From: Planctomycetota bacterium
GTDB taxonomy: Bacteria > Planctomycetota > B15-G4 > SIAN01
Assembly: GCA_016795285.1 (NCBI GenBank)
Contig: JAEUIC010000005.1
Coordinates: forward strand, 480,142-544,141
Length of the DNA stretch: 64,000 bases
Direction: 5' to 3'
Each line of letters opens with the position of its first letter. Positions within the stretch are counted from its first letter, which is position 1. Shown here one piece after another: positions 27,594-35,622 of the stretch. The translations under genes and the position numbers were made by a program. Below the pieces are notes generated by a model that was given only the letters and a program-made list of their open reading frames with translations, was not told the origin of the DNA and did no database searches.

Positions 27594-28817
27594 ATGGCGA
27601 GCGCGAGGGCGGACGCGAGTTCGAGCGCGGCAGCGAGCGAGGCCGCGGACGTCGTGGTGGTCGGCGGCGGGATCATGGGGCTTCACGTGGCGTGGAGCCT
27701 CGCCGCCGCGCGGGTCGGCCGCGTCGTGCTGTTCGAGAAGCGGCGCTTCGGCGCGGGCGAGTCGGGCAAGTCGGGCGCGATCCTCCGCCAGCACTACTCG
27801 CACGAGACGCTGATCCGCATGGCGCGCGCGAGCCTCGCGCGCTACCGCGAGCTGCACGAGCGGACGCCGGGCGGGATCGGCTTCACCAACGCCGGCATGG
27901 CGTTCGTCGCCGCCGCCGCCGATCGCGACAGCCTCGCGCGCAACGTCGCGCTGCAGCGGCGCTGCGGCGTCGCGGTCGAGACGCTCGACGCCGCAGCGCT
28001 GCGCCGCTTCGAGCCGCGCGCCCGCTTCGCCGACGATGCGTGCGGCGCCTTCGAGCCGGAGGCGTCGTTCGTGGTGCCCCACCCGACGCTCGCCGCCGTC
28101 GCCGCGCAGGCGCGCGCGGCCGGCGCGACGCTGCACGAGGGGCGCGGCGTCGCCGAGCTCGAGAGCGACGGCGCGCGCCGCATCACCGGCGTGCGCCTCA
28201 CCGACGGCACGCGCGTCGCCACGCGCACGCTGATCGTCTGCGGCGGCCCCTGGTCGGCAGCGCTGCTGGCGCAGGTCGGGAGCGACCTGCCGTTGCAGGC
28301 GATCCGGCCGGAGCAGGCGTTCTTCATCGCGCCCGCCGGCCACGGCACCGAGCGCTGCATCTGGGCCGACCTCGAGCGCGGCCTCTACTGGAAGAGCGAG
28401 GCGACCGGCTTCACGCGCGTCGGCAACCTCCCCTACGACCAGGATGAGAAGGTCGCCGATCCCGACCGCTACGACGAAGGGGTGAGCGGCGCCTTCCTCG
28501 CCGACTGCCGCAGCCGCCTCGCCGCGCGCGTCCCGGCCTATTCCGACTCGATCTGCTGGGGCGGCGTCTCGGCGCTCTACACCGTGACCCCCGATGCGCA
28601 GGCGCTGATCGGCCCCGTGCCCGCGACGAGCGGCCTCTTCGTCGTCTCCGGCTTCAGCGGCCACGGCTTCAAGCTCGGCCCAAGCGTCGGCGTCGGCGTC
28701 GCGGCGCTCGTCACCGGCGGCGACCCCGGCCCGCTCGAGCCCGCCTTCTTCGCGCCCGACCGCTTCGCGCGCGGCCAAGCGCAGAGCGGCGCCTACGGCT
28801 TCTCGGTGCTGGGCTGA
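27594..28817 (+). CDS. FAD-dependent amine/amino-acid oxidoreductase (DAO family)
   Basis: This 407-residue flavoprotein of the DAO/sarcosine-oxidase-beta/glycine-oxidase group has an N-terminal dinucleotide motif (DVVVVGGGIMGLHVAW), then VLFEKRRFGAGESGKSGAIL as the second FAD contact. A C-terminal FAD segment follows (ALIGPVPATSGLFVVSGFSG then HGFKLGPSVG). The usual covalent-FAD histidine or cysteine is not obvious. Substrates in the family are secondary amines or D-amino acids; the specific one is not determinable. It starts 58 bp after gatB on the same strand, with GGAACGGAGTCGGCG before ATG. The first 18 residues are Ala/Ser-rich and precede the conserved core. Confidence 0.85.
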   Translation: MASARADASSSAAASEAADVVVVGGGIMGLHVAWSLAAARVGRVVLFEKRRFGAGESGKSGAILRQHYSHETLIRMARASLARYRELHERTPGGIGFTNAGMAFVAAAADRDSLARNVALQRRCGVAVETLDAAALRRFEPRARFADDACGAFEPEASFVVPHPTLAAVAAQARAAGATLHEGRGVAELESDGARRITGVRLTDGTRVATRTLIVCGGPWSAALLAQVGSDLPLQAIRPEQAFFIAPAGHGTERCIWADLERGLYWKSEATGFTRVGNLPYDQDEKVADPDRYDEGVSGAFLADCRSRLAARVPAYSDSICWGGVSALYTVTPDAQALIGPVPATSGLFVVSGFSGHGFKLGPSVGVGVAALVTGGDPGPLEPAFFAPDRFARGQAQSGAYGFSVLG

Positions 28818-28947
28818 GCCGCGGAGTCGGAGCGGCGGCGCGCATGGACATCGTCGGCGAGCCGCCTAGGCTTTGACCGCCACGCGGCGAGCGGCGCGCG
28901 CGAGCGGCAGGACCTTCGACAGCTGGACCTCGGCGGCAGGCACACGG

Positions 28948-31422
28948 ATGAACTCCTCGCAGCGGATCCGTCGGTACCTCGGCGCGGGCGCGCTCGGCGC
29001 GGCCGGCCTGTGCGCCGCCCTGCTCGCTTGCCACGGCGCGCCACGGCGCGCGGCCGCCCCGCCGGCGAAGCCACCGCTCGCCGCAAGCGAGCCGCGGCAC
29101 GTGAGCCACCTGCTCGACCGCCTCGCCGACGCCGAGGTGAGCGGCGCGCTGCGCGGCCTCGGCGAGCGCCCCGACGAAGCGGGCCCGCTCGCGTTCGCCG
29201 CCGCGCTCGAGCGGCCGCTCGCCTTCCCGTGGTTCGACGGGGTCTGGCTCGACGGCACCCTGCAAGGGCCGCCACCGCCGCCGCGCGCCGCCGCGCGGCG
29301 CCTCGAGGGCGAGCCGATCGTCGCCCTCGCTGCCGCCGACGGCGGACTGCACGCCTTCGTCGAGGCGCCGGGCAACGAGCCGTTCCAGCTGCACGCGCGC
29401 GTGCGCGCGCCGGCCGGCTCGCGCGGCGCGCGCCTCCACTGCACGCCGCTCGCCGCCGCGCCGCCCGCGACGCCCGCCGACCTCGCGCCGCTCGTCGCCG
29501 CGTTGACGCCGGCCGAGCTCGCCGCCGGTCGCGACGTCGCGCTGCCCGACGATGCCGCCGGCGAGTGGCGCGACCTCGTCCTCTTCGCGCCGACGCGCGA
29601 GGGGCGCCGCTCGCTCTGCATCTCGCTGCTCCCCTCCGACGGCGGCCTCGAGATCGCGCAGGTCGAGCTGCGCCGCCTCTCGCTCGGCGCGCGCGTGCGG
29701 GCCACGCCGCGCCTCGCCGGCGACCGGTCGAGCCACCCGCTGCGCCGCGTGGTCGACGTGGTCGACGCGACCTGCGACGCGCTGCTCGTCCCGATCGACG
29801 CGACGGTCGCCTTCGCCGCGCACGTGCCGGAGCGGCGGCCGCGGCTGCGCTTCGTGCCGGGCGCGCTCGGCGTCGACGACGGCGCACCGGTCGACTTGCT
29901 TGTGCGGGTCGACGGCGCGGTCGCGTGGAGCGACGTGCGGCCGACCGCGAAGATCGAGGCGCCCGGCAAGCTCGTGGCCGTCGAGGTCGACCTCGCCGCG
30001 CACGCCGGCCGGAGCGTGCGCCTCGAGTTCACCGCCCGCTCGCGCGCCGACGCGGTCGCCTGGTTCGGCGCCCCCGAGCTGCTCGGCGGCCGCGACGGCC
30101 CGCGCGGCAGGAACCTGCTGCTGGTCTCGCTCGACACCACGCGCGCCGACCACCTCGGCAGCTACGGCGACTCGCGCGGCCTCACCCCGAACCTCGACGC
30201 CTTCGCCGCCGAGGGCACCCGCTTCGCGCAGGTGATCGCGCCGTCGTGCTGGACGCTGCCGACCCACATGAGCCTCATGTCGGGCCAGCACCCGATCCTG
30301 CACGGGATGATCGCGTCGCCGCGCCTGATGGACCCGATCCGCACGCGCCTCCTGTCGGCGCGCCTGCGCGAGGTCGGCTACTCGACGGCCGCCTTCACCA
30401 GCGGCGGCCCGATGGTGCCGCGCAACGGCTTCGGCTGCGGCTTCGACCTCTACTCGATCGACGATCCGTGCGGCCTCACCAAGTACAACCACTTCGATCC
30501 CGAGGTGGTCGCCGCGCGCGCGAGCGGCGCCGACCCGCTCGCGCCGACGCTCGAGTGGCTGCGCGCCCACGCCGACCAGCCGTTCCTGCTCTTCGTGCAC
30601 ACCTTCTTCGTGCACAACTACTTCCCCCATCGCGAGTACCTGCAGCGCTTCGCCGACCCCGACGCCACGATCGAGCGCGACCAGCCGCTGCCCATGGCCG
30701 ATCGCGCGATGGCCGGCGAGAGCGCCGCGCTCGAGCGGCTGCGCGACCTCTACGCCGCCTGCCTGCTCGAGGTCGATGCGACGCTGATCCCGCGGCTGCT
30801 GCGCGAGCTCGAGGCGCTCGGGATCGAGGAGGAGACGATCGTCTGCGTCCTCTCCGACCACGGCGAGGAGCACCTCGAGCACGCGCAGTTCGGCCACCGG
30901 CTCGAGCTCCACCGCGAGTCGACGCGCGTGCCGTGGCTCTTGCGCGGGCCGGGCGTGCCGGTCGGACTGGTGCGCAGCGACCCGGTCGACCTCGCCGACG
31001 TCTCGACGACGCTCGCGCGCCTGCTCGAGCTGCCGCATGAGCCGCTCGATTTCGGGCGCGACCAGCTCGCGCCGGGTGCGGGCGAGCAGGACGCGCTGCC
31101 GCACGTGCAGCTGTTCGGGGTGCTCGACCAGCCGGGCAGCCGCGAGGCGCTCGAGTACGGACCGTGGAAGCTGATGCGGTGGCGGCGCGCCGACGCCGAG
31201 CCGCTGGTCCGCCTCTACCACCTCGCCGTCGACCCGCACGAGACGCGCGACGTCGCCGACGAGGATCCCGAGCGGCTGCGCACGCTGAACGCGCTGCTCG
31301 ACCAGCAGCTGCGCGCGCTGAAGCAGCAGGCCGACGAGCTGCCGGGCAGCAACGTGCTGACGCGCCAGCTGAAGCCCGCCGAGCTCGAGCGGCTGCGCGG
31401 CCTCGGCTACACCGAGCAGTGA
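28948..31422 (+). CDS. Sulfatase/AlkP-superfamily lipoprotein with Thr at the nucleophile site
   Basis: This 824-residue protein begins with a lipoprotein signal (YLGAGALGAAGLCAALLAC, Cys28). A beta-rich N-terminal half of about 350 residues is followed by the AlkP/sulfatase domain. Metal-site motifs are LLVSLDTTRADHLGSYG and VLSDHGEEHLEHAQFGH. The nucleophile region reads CWTLPTHMSLMSG: Thr replaces the formylglycine Cys/Ser and His replaces the Arg, as in the homologue at 12607. The enzyme is therefore more likely a Thr-dependent transferase or hydrolase acting on envelope material. ATG at 28948 is chosen over 28873 because the signal peptide begins there. The stop overlaps the start of a GT-C glycosyltransferase gene (GTGA), implying a shared envelope-glycan task. 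Confidence 0.8.
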   Translation: MNSSQRIRRYLGAGALGAAGLCAALLACHGAPRRAAAPPAKPPLAASEPRHVSHLLDRLADAEVSGALRGLGERPDEAGPLAFAAALERPLAFPWFDGVWLDGTLQGPPPPPRAAARRLEGEPIVALAAADGGLHAFVEAPGNEPFQLHARVRAPAGSRGARLHCTPLAAAPPATPADLAPLVAALTPAELAAGRDVALPDDAAGEWRDLVLFAPTREGRRSLCISLLPSDGGLEIAQVELRRLSLGARVRATPRLAGDRSSHPLRRVVDVVDATCDALLVPIDATVAFAAHVPERRPRLRFVPGALGVDDGAPVDLLVRVDGAVAWSDVRPTAKIEAPGKLVAVEVDLAAHAGRSVRLEFTARSRADAVAWFGAPELLGGRDGPRGRNLLLVSLDTTRADHLGSYGDSRGLTPNLDAFAAEGTRFAQVIAPSCWTLPTHMSLMSGQHPILHGMIASPRLMDPIRTRLLSARLREVGYSTAAFTSGGPMVPRNGFGCGFDLYSIDDPCGLTKYNHFDPEVVAARASGADPLAPTLEWLRAHADQPFLLFVHTFFVHNYFPHREYLQRFADPDATIERDQPLPMADRAMAGESAALERLRDLYAACLLEVDATLIPRLLRELEALGIEEETIVCVLSDHGEEHLEHAQFGHRLELHRESTRVPWLLRGPGVPVGLVRSDPVDLADVSTTLARLLELPHEPLDFGRDQLAPGAGEQDALPHVQLFGVLDQPGSREALEYGPWKLMRWRRADAEPLVRLYHLAVDPHETRDVADEDPERLRTLNALLDQQLRALKQQADELPGSNVLTRQLKPAELERLRGLGYTEQ

Positions 31423-33071
31423 GCGGCGCGCCCGACCCCGCGCCCGCTGCGCCGCTGCGACCGCCGCGCGGCCGCGTCGCGCTGGCGCTGCTGCTGATCG
31501 TGCTGGTCGCGGCCGCGGCGCGCTTCCACGGCCTCGACTTCGGCGGCCGGCTCCCCTACGCGCGCCCCGACGAGAACCGCGTCGCGGGACAGGCGGCGCG
31601 ACTGCTCGCCGGCGAATGGCGGCCGGCGAGCTTCGCCTACCCGGCGCTCGTCCCGCTGGCGCACGTCGGGGTGCGACAGGTCGCGCGCGCGCTCGGCCTC
31701 GAGGAGGCGAGCGACGCGGGCGAGCTCGCGGCGGGCTACCGCGCCGGTCGCATCGTCTCGGCGACCGCCGGCGTCGCGACCGTGCTGCTCCTCTTCGCGC
31801 TGGTCCGACGGCGCCGCTCGGCCGGCGAGGCGCTGCTGGCTGCGGGACTGCTCGCGCTCGCCCACCTGCACGTGCGCGACTCCCACTTCGGCGTGACCGA
31901 CACGCCGCTCGCGGCGGCGACCACCGCGTTCCTGCTGCTGCTCACCGCCACCAGCGAATGGCCGCGCGCGCGCCGCTTCGCGCTGTGCGGAGCGGCGCTC
32001 GGGATGGCGGCGGCGGTGAAGCAGACTGCGGTCTTCGCGGCGCTGCCGCTGCTGGTCGAGGCGTTCGCGGCGACGCCGGCCGAGCGCCCGCTCGGCGGGC
32101 GGCCGCTGCGCGTGCGGCTCGGTCGCGCGGCCGCGGCGCTGCTGCTCGCCGCGGGGTGCGCGGCGGCGACCTTCCTGCTGATCAACCCCTTCGCGCTGCT
32201 CGAGCCGGAGCGCTTCCTCTCCGACGTCCTCTTCGAGCTCGGCCACAAGACCGAGGCGGGCGGCCCCCTCGCGCAGCGCGGCTTCGTGACCCACGCGACC
32301 TTCACGCTGCGCCACGGGCTCGGGCTGCCGTTCGCGATCGCCGCGGCGCTCGGCCTCCTGCTCTGCGCGTGGCGGGCGCGGCGCGCCGACGCGATCGTGC
32401 TGCTCTTCGCGGCCGCCTACTACCTCGGCATGGGCAACGGCACGCGCACCTTCGTGCGCTACATGGTGCCGCTCGTGCCGCTCGCCGCCCTGTTCGCCGC
32501 GCGGACGCTCGTCGCGTGCGGCGCGCTCGCGCCGGCGCGGCTGCGGCCGCTCGCGATCGTCGCGGCGGCGGCAGCGCTGCTCGCCCCCTCGACGGCGAGC
32601 GTCGTCGCCTCCGACCGGCTGCTGGCCGCGCGCGACAGCCGGCTGCTGATGGCCGACGCGCTCGCCGAGCGGATCGGTCCGAACGAGCGGGTGGCATGGA
32701 TCGGCCGCTACTCGTGGCCGCCCGAGACTCCCGCCGACCCGCGCCTCGAGCGACGCGACGCCGCGTGGCTCGCCGAGCGGCTGCCGGCGGGCGTCGACGC
32801 CGGAGAGGCGCTGCGCACGGCGGGATTCGACTGGGTGGTCGTCGCCGACCACTGGCTGCGGTCGCCCTTCGACGCCAAGCCGGAGCAGGTGGCGCGTCTC
32901 GCGGCGGCGCTCGACGAAGTGGCGACCTTCGGCCCGCTCGCGGAGGGGCGCGCGCGCGCCGACGTCGCGCCGCTCTTCGACCGCTTCGACTTCCTCTACC
33001 TCCCCTATGCGCGCTTCGACGGCGTCGCGCGCCCGGGCCCGTTCCTCCGCCTCTTCCGCTGCCGTCGCTGA
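31419..33071 (+). CDS. GT-C family membrane glycosyltransferase (PMT/ArnT-like)
   Basis: This 550-residue polytopic protein has about ten hydrophobic helices and the layout of lipid-linked-sugar transferases of the PMT_2/ArnT type. After the first helix (VALALLLIVLVAAAARFHGL) the first periplasmic loop contains YARPDENR with the acidic pair expected of a GT-C catalytic site, followed by the conserved HVRDSHFGVTDTPLAA. The C-terminal ~170 residues after the last helix form a soluble domain (ERVAWIGRYSWPPETP, TAGFDWVVVADHWLRSPFDA). The GTG start at 31419 overlaps the AlkP-superfamily stop by 4 bp. It probably moves a sugar from a polyprenyl carrier to an acceptor outside the membrane; donor and acceptor are unknown. 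Confidence 0.8.
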   Translation: MSGAPDPAPAAPLRPPRGRVALALLLIVLVAAAARFHGLDFGGRLPYARPDENRVAGQAARLLAGEWRPASFAYPALVPLAHVGVRQVARALGLEEASDAGELAAGYRAGRIVSATAGVATVLLLFALVRRRRSAGEALLAAGLLALAHLHVRDSHFGVTDTPLAAATTAFLLLLTATSEWPRARRFALCGAALGMAAAVKQTAVFAALPLLVEAFAATPAERPLGGRPLRVRLGRAAAALLLAAGCAAATFLLINPFALLEPERFLSDVLFELGHKTEAGGPLAQRGFVTHATFTLRHGLGLPFAIAAALGLLLCAWRARRADAIVLLFAAAYYLGMGNGTRTFVRYMVPLVPLAALFAARTLVACGALAPARLRPLAIVAAAAALLAPSTASVVASDRLLAARDSRLLMADALAERIGPNERVAWIGRYSWPPETPADPRLERRDAAWLAERLPAGVDAGEALRTAGFDWVVVADHWLRSPFDAKPEQVARLAAALDEVATFGPLAEGRARADVAPLFDRFDFLYLPYARFDGVARPGPFLRLFRCRR

Positions 33072-33122
33072 GGGGCGGCGCGCGGGGCGGCGCGCGGCGG
33101 AGGCAGGCGATCGCAAGGAAAC

Positions 33123-33163
33123 TTCGAACGACCGAGGCGCCAGGAACGCCCTGTTCGAACGAC
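33123..33163 (+). promoter_or_regulatory. Direct repeat TTCGAACGAC upstream of terC-like gene
   Basis: Two identical 10-mers lie at 33123-33132 and 33154-33163, 31 bp apart (about three helical turns), 76-116 bp before the TerC start. Each contains the palindrome TTCGAA. The spacing would suit a regulator binding twice on one DNA face, but no regulator gene is nearby. Confidence 0.3.
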
Positions 33164-33238
33164 TGACTCCCCGGCGCGATCGCTAGCGTCTGGCGCTCTT
33201 CGTCCACCGCCGCGGTTCCCGTTCGAGGATCGTGCTCC

Positions 33239-34318
33239 ATGCTCTGGATCTGGGTCGGGTTCGTCCTCTTCATCCTCCTGCTGCTGGCGCTCGACCTCGG
33301 AGTCTTCCACCGCAAGTCGCACGTCGTGAGCCTGCGCGAGTCGATCGCCTGGTCGGGCGTCTGGGTGCTGGTCGCGCTGCTCTTCTCGACCTTCATCTGG
33401 CACGCCTACGAGGCGCACTGGCTCGGGCTCGGCCAGGCCCCCGATCCGGTCGACGGCGTCGTCAACGACGGCCGCACCGCGACGCTCAAGTACCTGACCG
33501 GCTACGTGGTCGAGAAGTCGCTCAGCGTCGACAACCTCTTCGTCATCGCGATGCTCTTCACCTTCTTCGCGGTGCCGCCCCTCTACCAGCATCGCGTGCT
33601 CTTCTGGGGCGTCGTCGGCGCGCTGCTGATGCGCGGCGCGATGATCGCCATCGGCGCGAAGCTGATCGCCGAGTTCCACTGGCTGCTCTACGTCTTCGGC
33701 GGCTTCCTGCTGCTGACCGGCCTCAAGATGCTGCTGATCAAGGGCGACGCCAGCGACCCGAGCCAGGCGTGGGCGGTCCGCCTCGCGCGCCGCTTCCTGC
33801 CGGTCACCGATCGCTTCCACGGCGAGCACTTCCTGGTGCGCGCGGGCAGCGCGGCGGCCGCCGAGACGGCGACGCCGGGCTCGGCCGTCGAGGTCGATTC
33901 GGTGCTGCTACGCGCGAAGCCGGGTGCCTGGCTGCTGACGCCGCTCGCGCTGGCGCTGATCCTGGTCGAGACGACCGACCTCATCTTCGCGGTCGACTCG
34001 ATCCCGGCGATCTTCGCCATCACCGCCGACCCGTTCCTGGTCTTCACCAGCAACGTCTTCGCGATCCTCGGGCTGCGCTCGCTCTACTTCGCGCTCGCCG
34101 GCCTGCTCGACAAGTTCCGCTACCTGAAGACGGCGCTGGCGGTCGTGCTGATCCTGGTGGGCGCGAAGATGCTGGCGGCCGACTGGCTCAAGGCGCAGCT
34201 CGGCGGCAACTTCCACTTCATCCTGCTCGGCGCGATCCTCGGCATCCTCGCGACCGGCGTGATCGCCAGCATCGTGGCCGACGCGCGGCAGCGGGCGCGC
34301 GAGGACGGGACGCGCTGA
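33239..34318 (+). CDS. TerC/Alx-family integral membrane protein
   Basis: This 359-residue protein has about nine transmembrane helices and the two TerC signatures: YVVEKSLSVDNLFVIAMLF and LVETTDLIFAVDSIPAIFAI, each with acidic residues inside the membrane. It matches the Alx/TerC branch, which in E. coli and Bacillus is linked to manganese export and metal or pH stress. The start ATG (MLWIWVGFVLF) is at 33239. A soluble loop of about 70 residues (AWAVRLARRFLPVTDRFHGE) lies between the two halves. I looked for a yybP-ykoY manganese riboswitch in the 167-bp leader and do not see one. Confidence 0.9.
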   Translation: MLWIWVGFVLFILLLLALDLGVFHRKSHVVSLRESIAWSGVWVLVALLFSTFIWHAYEAHWLGLGQAPDPVDGVVNDGRTATLKYLTGYVVEKSLSVDNLFVIAMLFTFFAVPPLYQHRVLFWGVVGALLMRGAMIAIGAKLIAEFHWLLYVFGGFLLLTGLKMLLIKGDASDPSQAWAVRLARRFLPVTDRFHGEHFLVRAGSAAAAETATPGSAVEVDSVLLRAKPGAWLLTPLALALILVETTDLIFAVDSIPAIFAITADPFLVFTSNVFAILGLRSLYFALAGLLDKFRYLKTALAVVLILVGAKMLAADWLKAQLGGNFHFILLGAILGILATGVIASIVADARQRAREDGTR

Positions 34319-34390
34319 GCGGCGGCGGGACGAGCGGCGCCACGGCGAGCGGCGACGCGGCGGGCGCAGCGAGCGACCGCGCGCCGCCGC

Positions 34391-35569
34391 TCACTTCGCG
34401 TGGCAGAGGCGGCAGACGGCGGCGCCGCGCTTGTCGAGGCGGCTCTTCCAGTGCGGCGGATGGGGATTGCCGCCGAACGCCCCTTCGGCGTGGCAGTCGG
34501 TGCAGTTGCCGCGCGAGCCGTCGTCGTGGCAGGCGGCGCAGGAGAGCGGATCGCGGCGCGCCGCGGTGCCGTGGTACTCGGGCGAGCCCTTGAAGAGCAC
34601 GCCCGGCCCGTGGAACTGGAAGCCGTCGCTGCGCGTCAGCGCCGCCTCCTGCGCGAGGCCGCGCTCCTCGTGGCACTCGAGGCAGTAGTCGGGCGAGTGG
34701 CACTTGACGCACGACGCGGAGTCGGCGCGCGCCTCCCACGGATGGCGCATGAGGTAGTCGCCGCGGTGGATCAGCCCGAGGTGCGCCTTCTCCGGCAGGC
34801 GCGCCGCCGGGGTGAGGCGCAGCGCCGCGAAGCCGCCGTTGGCGAAGTGGCAGTCGTCGCACGACGACGCCTCGTGGCACTGCGCGCAGACGGCCGCGTT
34901 GCCGCTGTCGCGCAGCAGCTCGCCGTGGCCGCGCCCAACGAAGTCGTTCGAGTGGGTGAAGCTCTCGTAGGGCAGCAACCCGTAGCGCGCGAGGTCCTGG
35001 TGGCAGCTCTTGCAGTCGAGCTGGTCGTAGAACTCCTGCATCTCGTGGCAGGAGAAGCACTCGGGATGGGCCGGCATCGCGGACGCCCTCCCCGCGCCCG
35101 GCGCCGTCGCGCCAGCGCCCTCCGGCGCGGCGGCGTCCTGCAACCCGTGCGCGCCCGCGTGGCAGACCGCGCAGTCGCCGCTGGTGCGCTCGAGGTGCGT
35201 CTCGTGGCTGAAGTGGAGCGCGCGGTCGCGTTCGGGCAGGACGCCGGCGTTGGCGACGTCGCTGTGGCAGAAGGCGCAGTCGTCGCGCTTCGCCTCGTGG
35301 CAGGCGATGCACTTCGCCTCGAGCGCGCGGCGCGTGGCCGAATCGACCTGATGGCCGGCGATGCCGTCGTGGCAGGCGTCGCAGTCGCCCATCAGCTCGG
35401 CGTGGGCCGCTTCGGGGAAACGGATCGAGTCGCCGGTGCGGCCGGTGAAGACGATGCACGACGCCGCGACCGCGAGCGCCAGCAGGCCGGCTGCGGCAGC
35501 GACGCGACGGCGCCGCTCGCGCCCGCGCGGCGGTCCGCCCGGCTCCCCTCCTGCTTCGCGACCGTCCAT
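34391..35569 (-). CDS. Exported 13-heme c-type cytochrome
   Basis: This 392-residue protein contains thirteen CxxCH heme-binding motifs, starting with CDACH, CIACH, CAFCH and CAVCH and ending with CAACH, CTDCH and CRLCH, with many additional His residues suited to bis-His ligation. An N-terminal signal (VAAAAGLLALAVAASC) ends in a possible but weak lipobox, so it may be lipid-anchored or periplasmic. Spacing between hemes varies, and a Pro/Ala/Gly insert lies between the fourth and fifth. ATG at 35569 follows GGAGAGGAGC. It is the last gene of a three-gene leftward operon, after a beta-barrel with its own heme motif, which suggests a multiheme wire feeding an outer-membrane conduit. Its redox partner and physiological acceptor are unknown. 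Confidence 0.88.
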   Translation of the reverse strand: MDGREAGGEPGGPPRGRERRRRVAAAAGLLALAVAASCIVFTGRTGDSIRFPEAAHAELMGDCDACHDGIAGHQVDSATRRALEAKCIACHEAKRDDCAFCHSDVANAGVLPERDRALHFSHETHLERTSGDCAVCHAGAHGLQDAAAPEGAGATAPGAGRASAMPAHPECFSCHEMQEFYDQLDCKSCHQDLARYGLLPYESFTHSNDFVGRGHGELLRDSGNAAVCAQCHEASSCDDCHFANGGFAALRLTPAARLPEKAHLGLIHRGDYLMRHPWEARADSASCVKCHSPDYCLECHEERGLAQEAALTRSDGFQFHGPGVLFKGSPEYHGTAARRDPLSCAACHDDGSRGNCTDCHAEGAFGGNPHPPHWKSRLDKRGAAVCRLCHAK

Positions 35570-35622
35570 GCTCCTCTCCACTGCCGACTCCCCGGGCCGC
35601 CGCGCTCGGCGCCCGCCACCGC

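Noticed and set aside
33072..33238. yybP-ykoY manganese riboswitch before the TerC gene
   Set aside because: I could not find the conserved core or paired elements in the leader; only a direct repeat is visible.
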